A DNA stretch of 17,232 bases from an uncultured Bacteroidales bacterium (GTDB taxonomy: Bacteria; Bacteroidota; Bacteroidia; Bacteroidales; Muribaculaceae), in assembly GCA_900554345.1 (NCBI GenBank), contig USHH01000021.1, positions 1 to 17,232 on the forward strand, read 5' to 3'. A program made the translations under genes and the position numbers. Below the pieces are notes generated by a model. That model was not told the DNA's origin. It searched no databases and saw nothing but the letters and a program-made list of their open reading frames with translations. Below are positions 8,010 through 13,945 of this stretch, piece by piece (the stretch's first letter is position 1; each line of letters begins with the position of its first letter).

Positions 8010-9149
8010 ATGGGGCTCGACCTCGGCATACGCACCGGCGAGGACGCCGCACGGATGGCGAGGAGCCTCAAGCAGTACCTCCGGCACCCCGACAAGCTGT
8101 TCCGGCGGGTACGTGACCAGCACGGCAACCTGCGGCTCTCGAAAGCCGCCAAGGCCTACCATCCCGGCCGTGGCGTCTACCGCAGCAGCTACAGGAACGC
8201 CAGGCGCCTCGCCGTCACCGAGACCAACATCGCCTACCATACCGCCGACCACCTGCGCTGGCAGCAGATGGACTTCGTGGTCGGCATCGAGATCAGGCTG
8301 AGCGGCAACCATACCGTCAACGGCCTTCCGCTTACCGACATTTGCGACACCCTCGCAGGACGCTACCCGAAGGACTTCAAGTTCACCGGATGGCATCCGC
8401 ACTGCCGCTGCCACGCCGTGACGGTGCTGAAGACAGAGAAGGAGATGGCCGAGGACACGCGGCGCATCCTTGCCGGCGAGGAGCCGCTGAAAGGCTCCGT
8501 CAACACCGTGCGCGACGTTCCCGACGCTTTCGGCAAATGGGTCGAGGCCAACAAGGACCGCATTGAGGCAGCGGAGGAACGGGGAACCACCCCATACTTC
8601 ATCAAAGACAACCGGGAGACGGTGAAGAGGATCATGGAAGTAGGCATAGCGAGCCCGGCCGAGACATCAGATTCTAAGAATAATACCCAGCTCGCCAGCC
8701 ATAACATTGACAACACAGAATCTAAACAAAAGGCTCAGCTCATCTCCTTGTTAAAAGATAAAATAACTAAACTTCCTCAGCATCAGCCAGTCTTTATCGA
8801 AGGCGACAATATCGTTTCAGGGGCATTGGGTGTGACGCGCGGTTCGATTAAGCAGTCGATGGGTCACAATAAGAATATTTCCGTATTGCAGATCCTTGTT
8901 GATTTGAAGATGTATGTTCCAGAAGCCAAGTATGTAGGCTGGAAGCCTGTAGCAGAGGGCAAGCATAAGGAAACGGGCTGCTTCATGTATTATGAAATTA
9001 CAAAGGACGGCGTTCCTTACTATCTCAACATAAAAGCCCATCTGGGTTTTAAGGCAGAAATTCTATATTGTATTTACGGCAGTATAAATCTGGAAGGCAT
9101 CATATCATGCTTCCCGCCTGATAGCGTAATGGCAATGTTAAAAAAATAA
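8010..9149 (+). CDS. Truncated Mu F-like minor head protein with C-terminal toxin-like domain
   Basis: Residues 1-140 match the middle and end of Bacteroidetes phage Mu F / SPP1 gp7-type head morphogenesis proteins: DKLFRRVRDQHGNLRLSKAA (28-47), YHPGRGVYRSSYRNARRLAV (50-69), and the family hallmark GWHPHCRCH (127-135). The protein normally works at the portal during capsid assembly. Its N-terminal part is missing: coding begins abruptly beside the hipB promoter, and the ATG may be fortuitous. A linker (about 141-240, including RGTTPYFIKDN) leads to a separate domain at about 250-379 (GHNKNISVLQILVDLK, YYEITKDGVPYYLNIKAHLG). I read that as one of the barnase/EndoU/colicin/RelE-like (PBECR-type) nuclease domains that phages append to head proteins; this is fold-level recognition only. 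The DNA turns AT-rich from about 8661. Confidence 0.75.
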   Translation: MGLDLGIRTGEDAARMARSLKQYLRHPDKLFRRVRDQHGNLRLSKAAKAYHPGRGVYRSSYRNARRLAVTETNIAYHTADHLRWQQMDFVVGIEIRLSGNHTVNGLPLTDICDTLAGRYPKDFKFTGWHPHCRCHAVTVLKTEKEMAEDTRRILAGEEPLKGSVNTVRDVPDAFGKWVEANKDRIEAAEERGTTPYFIKDNRETVKRIMEVGIASPAETSDSKNNTQLASHNIDNTESKQKAQLISLLKDKITKLPQHQPVFIEGDNIVSGALGVTRGSIKQSMGHNKNISVLQILVDLKMYVPEAKYVGWKPVAEGKHKETGCFMYYEITKDGVPYYLNIKAHLGFKAEILYCIYGSINLEGIISCFPPDSVMAMLKK

Positions 9150-9204
9150 GTCGTTGAATACGTCGATAGCTCTCCAATGGCTAAGCGATTTACTTCAACG
9201 ACTT
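9148..9204 (+). terminator. Long hairpin directly after the head gene, possible terminator
   Basis: AAGTCGTTGAA (9148-9158) pairs perfectly with TTCAACGACTT (9194-9204). The inner part continues with TA/TA, GTCG pairing with CGAT (one G-U), and T-AGC with GCT-A, giving about 21 pairs with small bulges and a loop near 9171-9179. The stem starts inside the TAA stop codon of the head gene. The right arm ends in CTTTTG rather than a long T run, so it is an imperfect intrinsic terminator. It could instead be an mRNA-stabilising or regulatory structure. Confidence 0.5.
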
Positions 9205-9322
9205 TTGATAATGCAAAATTAGCATTTTCTATTGGAATAACAAAATTATCGCCCTTAAAGATTTACATACCATGCATCCGGCGCCTCGGCAGAGCCACCG
9301 AAAGATTGTTGAAAATTAAATG

Positions 9323-9363
9323 TGATTACCATGTAATCATGTCGGGAATTCTTCGTACCTTTG
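9323..9363 (+). promoter_or_regulatory. Promoter-like element with palindrome upstream of scaffold-like gene
   Basis: TACCTTTG (9356-9363) matches the Bacteroidetes -7 element TAnnTTTG. No -33 TTTG is present; instead a palindrome TGATTAC-CAT-GTAATCA (9323-9339) covers the -33 position. This looks like an activator-dependent or repressed phage promoter. Phage Mu itself has a late promoter upstream of its protease/scaffold gene I, at the comparable place after F and G. The rest of the 9150-9406 gap shows no convincing gene. Confidence 0.45.
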
Positions 9364-9406
9364 CGTATCAACTACAATAAGATCTAAATCCCTAACCGAC
9401 ATCGCG

Positions 9407-9796
9407 ATGAAGAAAGAGATTCTTGAGGCGCTGAAAGCCAAATTTCCGGGGGTCAGCGACAATGTTCTCGACAGGATAGCCACGAAGCTGGCAAAGACTG
9501 TCACGACGGCTGAGCAGGTCAAGACCGCAGTAGAGGGAGTGACCATCCAGCAGGTGATCGAGAGCTACGGCGACAGCCGGGCGACAGAGGCCTCCAACAC
9601 GGCGCGCGAGAACGCCGTGAAGGACTACGAGAGCCGCTACGCAGCAACTCCGCGCCGTGATAGGCAGGCTGCCCGAACATCGTCTTCATCAACAAGAGTT
9701 ATTGCGACTGGACGGGTAACGACAATACAATATACAGAAGTACGAGCAAGAACCTCAACGACTTTGTATTCGTGTCGAAGCTCTTCAAGGAGGTAA
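9407..9796 (+). pseudogene. Truncated Mu-like prophage scaffold-type protein
   Basis: The first 78 or so codons (MKKEILEALKAKFPGVSDNV...VTTAEQVKTAVEGVTIQQV...ESYGDSRATEAS) resemble small, coiled, charged proteins found between the minor head genes and major capsid gene of Bacteroidetes Mu-like prophages, likely a scaffold. That role is inferred from position and resemblance. After about base 9644 the family resemblance ends. The frame then passes through about 30 unexplained bases into the mlaF 3' copy at 9675, out of the mlaF frame, giving a low-complexity Ser/Thr/Arg tail to the stop at 9796. The gene is therefore cut by the right boundary of the island and is probably non-functional. Confidence 0.65.
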
Positions 9797-9837
9797 AGAA
9801 ATTCCTTGAGCGTAAATACGAGTCAGGCGAGGAGTGA
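9675..9837 (+). pseudogene. Orphan 3' fragment of mlaF (right direct-repeat copy)
   Basis: Encodes NIVFINKSYCDWTGNDNTIYRST...ESGEE followed by TGA, corresponding to MlaF residues 207-259 with 7 substitutions and no indel or stop. It has no start and no ABC core, so it cannot make an ATPase. It aligns gap-free with 6046-6208. Its last 15 bp overlap the convergent lipB 3' end: the lipB TGA stop (9823-9825, minus) lies inside it. That intimate overlap argues that this is the ancestral end of mlaF, separated from its gene body by the island. Confidence 0.85.
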
Positions 9838-10482
9838 GACAAGCTCGGAGGAGAGCTCCACTTCCACCTTGCTGAAATCAAGCTCGTGACCCAGCTCACG
9901 GGCCATGGATGTGACGCCTTTCTCCTTGAAGCCGCAGGGATTGATGAGCGAGAAGCCGTCGAGGTCGGTATTCACATTGAGGGCCAGCCCGTGCATGGTG
10001 ACATAGCGGCTGCATTTCACGCCTACGGCGCATATCTTGCGTTCGGCGGTAGTGCCCTTGCCGATCCAGACACCGGTGGCGCCATCAACCCTCTCACCGA
10101 CAATGCCGTAACGGCCTATCACATTAATCACCGCCTGCTCCAGAAGCGTGACATACTGCTTCACGCCAAGATGATGATGCTCAAGGTCGATGAGCGGATA
10201 TACCACCAGCTGTCCGGGTCCATGATACGTGATGTCGCCTCCCCTTTCGATGCGGAAGAGGTCGATGCCTCTCTGCTTCAAATACTGCTCGGCCACCAGG
10301 AGATTGGCTGCGTCGGCATGAAACCCGAGCGTGATAACCGGACAGTGCTGGGTCGTGAGGATATATTCCTTTTCAATGGGACTCCCCTGCTGCTTGGCGT
10401 CCTTCATACCGTTGAAGATAGCCAGCTGACGCTGCCAGGTCTCCTCATAGCGGGTGGTGCCGAGATGAATGGTCTCAATCAT
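9823..10482 (-). CDS. lipB: Octanoyltransferase (lipoate biosynthesis)
   Basis: Transfers octanoyl from acyl carrier protein to lipoyl domains, the first step of de novo lipoylation. From the ATG at 10482 it has 219 residues, normal for LipB. The hallmark RGGDITYHGPGQ lies at 80-91 (R80 to Q91). The catalytic lysine is K156 in AVGVKCSRYVTMHGLALNV and the catalytic cysteine is C183 in INPCGF. The frame extends upstream to 10674, but that part lies inside lipA and is not LipB-like. It starts 8 bp after the lipA stop, so the two are co-transcribed. Its stop codon is embedded in the right mlaF repeat copy, so the 3' end sits exactly at the island junction. Confidence 0.94.
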   Translation of the reverse strand: MIETIHLGTTRYEETWQRQLAIFNGMKDAKQQGSPIEKEYILTTQHCPVITLGFHADAANLLVAEQYLKQRGIDLFRIERGGDITYHGPGQLVVYPLIDLEHHHLGVKQYVTLLEQAVINVIGRYGIVGERVDGATGVWIGKGTTAERKICAVGVKCSRYVTMHGLALNVNTDLDGFSLINPCGFKEKGVTSMARELGHELDFSKVEVELSSELVSLLA

Positions 10483-10490
10483 GGCTGCGG

Positions 10491-11384
10491 TCAGTGGGCG
10501 TGGCGCTCGGCGTGATAGCTGGAACGCACCAGCGGAGAGCTTTCGATGTAAAGAAATCCCTTCTCCTTGCCGATACGGCCGTATTCGGCGAACGTCTCCG
10601 GAGTGATATAGTCCTGAAGCGGATAATGATTGCGTGTGGGCTGGAGATACTGGCCTATGGTCATCACCTGGCAACCGGCCTCGAGGAGATCGTCCATGGT
10701 CTGGAGGATTTCCTCGCGTGTCTCGCCGAGGCCGAGCATTATGCCCGACTTGGCGCGGAAACCGCGCGACGCGATATGGCGGATCACGGCAAGCGACGTG
10801 TCGTAAGTGGCGCGTGAGCGCACATCCGGCGTAAGACGGCGCACTGTCTCCATATTGTGCGACACCACATCAGGCTTCTCCGCGAGCACAAGATCGACAA
10901 GCTCCATGCGTCCCTGGAAGTCAGGGATGAGCACCTCCATAGTGACGCCCGGACACTCCTCGTGAAGACGGCGCACCATAGCGGCCCAGTGGGCGGCTCC
11001 GAGGTCGGGAAGATCGTCGCGGTCGACGGATGTCAGCACGATATGCTTCAGTTTCAGCTCCTTCACGGAGTCGACAATCTCCTCTATCTCCTTGGGATCG
11101 AGCGGGAGGGGATGACCGCATGTCACATTGCAATACCGGCAGTTGCGGGTGCAGATGTTGCCGCCGATCATAAAAGTGGCGGTGCCGTTGCCCCAGCATT
11201 CGCCTCGGTTGGGGCACATGCCGCTCGAGCAGATGGTGTGCAGATGCTTCTCATTGAGGAGACCGACCACAGTTGAGGTCTTGAACCCTCTCGGGAGCTT
11301 TATTTTCAGCCAGTCAGGCTTGCGGCGGAAGTCAGGTTTTCCGTCGCGTTGTGTATCTTTTTCTGAAGCTGCGTCAGATTTCAT
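10491..11384 (-). CDS. lipA: Lipoyl synthase (radical SAM)
   Basis: Inserts two sulfurs into octanoyl-lysine to make lipoyl cofactor. It has 297 residues. The auxiliary [4Fe-4S] cluster cysteines are C52, C57 and C63 (CSSGMCPNRGEC), and the radical-SAM cluster is CTRNCRYC (C78, C82, C85). The C-terminal RSSYHAERHA supplies the conserved serine ligand of the auxiliary cluster. First gene of the lipA-lipB pair, with its own promoter at 11401-11432. Confidence 0.96.
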   Translation of the reverse strand: MKSDAASEKDTQRDGKPDFRRKPDWLKIKLPRGFKTSTVVGLLNEKHLHTICSSGMCPNRGECWGNGTATFMIGGNICTRNCRYCNVTCGHPLPLDPKEIEEIVDSVKELKLKHIVLTSVDRDDLPDLGAAHWAAMVRRLHEECPGVTMEVLIPDFQGRMELVDLVLAEKPDVVSHNMETVRRLTPDVRSRATYDTSLAVIRHIASRGFRAKSGIMLGLGETREEILQTMDDLLEAGCQVMTIGQYLQPTRNHYPLQDYITPETFAEYGRIGKEKGFLYIESSPLVRSSYHAERHAH

Positions 11385-11400
11385 GGCATTTATTTTTTTG

Positions 11401-11432
11401 CAAAGTTAACATTTCTCCGCGACATGGCCAAC
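11401..11432 (-). promoter_or_regulatory. Bacteroidetes-type promoter for lipAB
   Basis: On the minus strand TAACTTTG (11401-11408) matches TAnnTTTG, with GTTG (11429-11432) 20 nt upstream matching three of four -33 bases. The predicted transcript start is only about 10 nt before the lipA ATG, so the leader would be very short. Confidence 0.6.
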
Positions 11433-11452
11433 CCGGACAGATAAGGAGATCA

Positions 11453-12421
11453 TCACAACATGCCGGGATGCTTCTCACGGAATGCGCCGAGGCGCTCCTC
11501 AGTCTTCATGCGATGGTGCTCCTGCATATCCGCAGCCGCCATGCATCCGTCGATCAGCGGACGATGGCCCAAGGCCCTGGTGATCGCCTCCCCTTCCTCA
11601 AGCACACGCCTTGATTCGGGGCTGACAAAACGGTCGAGAAACTTCTCCCACACATATTCCACGGCCTCTGCCGATGGATGCACGAGATCATCGGCATAGA
11701 AGCGATAGTCGCGGAGATCATCGGTGACGATCTCATATGCAGGAAAATACTCCGCAAAAGGGAACTCCGAGCATAGCCGCTCGCAGGCGAGCAGAAGAAC
11801 GGCCTTCGAGCGGCTGTTACCCTCGAAACCATCTTTGAGATGCCTTACGGGACTGACGGTAAGGATGACCCTGAGATCGGGATATGCGGCGCATAATTCC
11901 TTAAGCAGCCCTCTCCATACATCCACAATCTCCTGAACCGACAGCCTGCGTCTCGTGAACATGGAAGCAGGTCTCTTGTGGCAGTTGGCCACCACATATC
12001 CGGGATTGCCGGCCAGCTCATAGATCCATGCAGTGCCGAACGTCACGATCAGCACGCCGGCTTCGGCCAGCGACGAGGAGAGCGAGCCTATGCCGGCAGT
12101 CACCTTAGCGGCGGTGGTAGCCGCAGAATCGGAAGCAGCGCCGGAATCGCAGAGCCAGGAATTCCAGATTCCCCTGTCGGTCGTAAGCGAGGTCTGCACC
12201 GACCGTTCCATATCGGCATCGCCAAGAGCAAGCCGAATGACTCGGGCTATCGAGAATGGATTATAAAGGACCCCACAGGGATTCACCCTTGCGTCCCAGC
12301 GGCACTGTCGCATGCGGTCTCCGATGTTGTCGGAGAAGCATGAGCCGAGAAGGAGAGCAGGGCGCTCGGGATCGAGAGGCGAGGGAGAGGGAGTGGATAT
12401 GAATTCGGTTCGGAATCTCAT
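11453..12421 (-). CDS. GSCFA domain protein (SGNH-like hydrolase)
   Basis: Begins MRFRTEFIST and carries the name-giving motif LLLGSCFSDNIGDRM near residues 23-37, with the candidate nucleophile S27. Later motifs are VSPVRH and, near the end, YRFYADDLVHPS, whose D and H fit a catalytic dyad of the SGNH/GDSL hydrolase fold. GSCFA proteins are common in Bacteroidetes; the substrate is not established. The start at 12421 (322 residues) is preferred over the in-frame ATG 12 codons upstream because typical members start near this MRFRTE. No clear TAnnTTTG promoter is seen upstream. It may be transcribed alone and lies upstream of lipA on the same strand. Confidence 0.87.
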   Translation of the reverse strand: MRFRTEFISTPSPSPLDPERPALLLGSCFSDNIGDRMRQCRWDARVNPCGVLYNPFSIARVIRLALGDADMERSVQTSLTTDRGIWNSWLCDSGAASDSAATTAAKVTAGIGSLSSSLAEAGVLIVTFGTAWIYELAGNPGYVVANCHKRPASMFTRRRLSVQEIVDVWRGLLKELCAAYPDLRVILTVSPVRHLKDGFEGNSRSKAVLLLACERLCSEFPFAEYFPAYEIVTDDLRDYRFYADDLVHPSAEAVEYVWEKFLDRFVSPESRRVLEEGEAITRALGHRPLIDGCMAAADMQEHHRMKTEERLGAFREKHPGML

Positions 12422-12537
12422 GTATATGGAGTTTGGGAAATAACGTTGAAAAGTCATTTTTGTTGCCGTCTATCTCATAAAAGGTTATATAGGGTGGCCA
12501 CGCCCACGAGGATTATCCGCAAGATTGAACGATGATG

Positions 12538-12568
12538 ATTGCTGTGTGGCTTTTTTTGATTAACTTTG
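12538..12568 (+). promoter_or_regulatory. Bacteroidetes-type promoter for S1/P1 nuclease operon
   Basis: TAACTTTG (12561-12568) matches the -7 consensus, with ATTG (12538-12541) 19 nt upstream matching three of four -33 bases. The ATG follows at 12609, leaving a leader of about 35 nt. The rest of the 12422-12608 gap shows no gene. Confidence 0.65.
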
Positions 12569-12608
12569 TGGAACCGAAGCAAGTCATTACAGAAAATCAC
12601 ACCAACCG

Positions 12609-13424
12609 ATGAGAAATATCAGATATATCCTGGCAGCCGCGGCAGCCACAGGCGCCCTCTCGGCCTTCGCCTGGGGACAGAAAGGCCACGACACAACGGC
12701 CTTCATCGCCGAGCAGCGCCTCACCCACGCCACCAAGGCGGCCGTAGACAGCATCCTCGGCGGCAGGTCGATAGTGTATTACGCCAACTGGATGGACAAC
12801 GCGTCGCACACTCCGGAATACGCCTACACCAAGACATGGCACTACAAGAACATCGACGAGGGCCTCACCTTCGAGGAGGCTCCCGAGCATCCCGACGGCA
12901 ATATAGTGAAGGCCCTCAACGAGCAGACAGCCATCCTCGCCAACCCGCAGGCATCTCCTGACGAGAGGGAGCTCGCGCTGAAGATGGTGGTGCATTTCAT
13001 GGGCGACATCCCCCAGCCTATGCACATGGGCCACGCCTCCGACCGCGGCGGCAACCAGTGGGCCGTGAAGTATTTCGGCCGCGACGCCAACATACACTCG
13101 GTATGGGACAGCAATCTGGTGGAGTCGGCCCACAAGTGGAGCTACACCGAATGGGAAGACCAGATCAACCGCATCGACCAGGATACCTTCAGGGCCATGA
13201 CCGCCAACGGCACCCCGGAAAGCTGGGGCAAGGAGACGGCGGCAATCTGCAAGGAGGTATACGACAAGACACCCCAGGACACCAATCTCAGCTACGACTA
13301 TATCGCCGAATGGACGCCCGTGGTGGAACAGCAGCTGCTGCGCGGCGGCGTGAGACTCGCCGACCTCCTCAACTCGATATTCGACCCCACCTACCGCGGC
13401 ATGAACGCGCTGGTGAAGAAATAA
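12609..13424 (+). CDS. Secreted S1/P1-type zinc nuclease
   Basis: A 271-residue single-strand-type nuclease, probably periplasmic or secreted. A signal peptide (residues 1-21, ending ALSAFA) is followed by mature W22, which in this family binds zinc through its free N-terminus. The other trinuclear zinc ligands can be placed: H27, D63, H78, H129, D133, H139, H163 and D167, with spacing close to P1 nuclease. All ligands are present, so it should be active on single-stranded DNA/RNA and may release nucleotides for uptake. It has its own promoter and is followed 23 bp later by the HsdR-N protein, with which it may share a transcript. Confidence 0.93.
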   Translation: MRNIRYILAAAAATGALSAFAWGQKGHDTTAFIAEQRLTHATKAAVDSILGGRSIVYYANWMDNASHTPEYAYTKTWHYKNIDEGLTFEEAPEHPDGNIVKALNEQTAILANPQASPDERELALKMVVHFMGDIPQPMHMGHASDRGGNQWAVKYFGRDANIHSVWDSNLVESAHKWSYTEWEDQINRIDQDTFRAMTANGTPESWGKETAAICKEVYDKTPQDTNLSYDYIAEWTPVVEQQLLRGGVRLADLLNSIFDPTYRGMNALVKK

Positions 13425-13447
13425 CAGCGACAAGAATAATAAAGACA

Positions 13448-13945
13448 TTGACCGACAACACGCAGAAGCCGCAGCTGCCGGCGCTCAACCTTCCGAAAGC
13501 CGACCTCAGGATCGAGGCCGACCACGGTACATTAAAGGTGTTTGACAGGCTGCGTAAAAAATATGTGGCGCTGACGCCGGAGGAATACGTGCGGCAGCAT
13601 TTCACCTCCTGGCTGAGCAACGGGCTTCACTATCCGGAGCCTCTGATGGCCAACGAGGCATCGATAACGCTCAACGACACGCGGCGCCGCTGCGACACCG
13701 TGGTATTCAACCCCGACGGCACGCCGATGATGATAGTGGAATACAAGGCGCCGACAGTGCGGATCACGCAAGACGTGTTTGACCAGATAGTGCGCTACAA
13801 CATGGTGCTCCGCGCCCGCTATCTCGTGGTGTCGAACGGCATCAACCACTACTGCTGCCGCATCGACTACGAGGGCGACACCTACCACTTCATACCCAAA
13901 GTGCCCGACTACCACGACCTGAGATGGGGAACAAATGAAAACTGA
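13448..13945 (+). CDS. Orphan type I restriction HsdR N-terminal (PD-(D/E)xK) protein
   Basis: About 165 residues equivalent only to the N-terminal nuclease domain of HsdR. The PD-(D/E)xK site is visible as D83 (CDTVVF) and E98-x-K100 (VEYKAP). KKYVALTPEEYVRQHF (37-52) is typical of the Bacteroidetes stand-alone version. There is no ATG upstream of the conserved part after the nuclease gene ends, and TTG at 13448 is the best start; the frame is also open further upstream, inside the nuclease gene, which I take as accidental. There is no HsdM or HsdS nearby, so it is not a restriction system. Its stop overlaps the uvrD start by 11 bp, suggesting coupling to the helicase. Function not established. 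Confidence 0.82.
   Translation: MTDNTQKPQLPALNLPKADLRIEADHGTLKVFDRLRKKYVALTPEEYVRQHFTSWLSNGLHYPEPLMANEASITLNDTRRRCDTVVFNPDGTPMMIVEYKAPTVRITQDVFDQIVRYNMVLRARYLVVSNGINHYCCRIDYEGDTYHFIPKVPDYHDLRWGTNEN

Larger units (their letters stand above)
6205..9833. mobile_element. Decayed integrated island (hipBA plus Mu-like prophage fragments)
   Basis: The 3629 bp between the two shared 20-bp cores (6185-6204 and 9814-9833). Contents: hipA and hipB on the minus strand, a 5'-truncated Mu F-like head gene, a 57-nt hairpin, a promoter-like gap and a truncated scaffold-like gene. Base composition is mosaic: hipBA and the end of the head gene are visibly more AT-rich than the flanks, while the start of the head gene is GC-rich. 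The surrounding genes (mlaF, lipB) are core and intact. No integrase, transposase or further structural genes remain, so this is a remnant. Boundaries follow the repeat and are inferred. Confidence 0.7.

Noticed and set aside
9177..9380. Possible 67-codon gene between the head gene and the scaffold-like gene
   Set aside because: Starts inside the 57-nt hairpin, runs through the promoter-like palindrome, and has no recognisable sequence.
8010..9796. A functional Mu-like prophage
   Set aside because: Only two damaged morphogenesis genes are present, with no transposase, portal, capsid, tail or lysis genes.
9886..10515. Plus-strand frame antisense to lipB
   Set aside because: LipB carries all catalytic residues on the minus strand; the plus-strand reading shows nothing.
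12597..13448. Long open frame (283 codons) antisense to the S1/P1 nuclease gene
   Set aside because: It mirrors a GC-rich, well-supported zinc nuclease and its translation is low-information (His/Val/Gly-rich) with no family motif.
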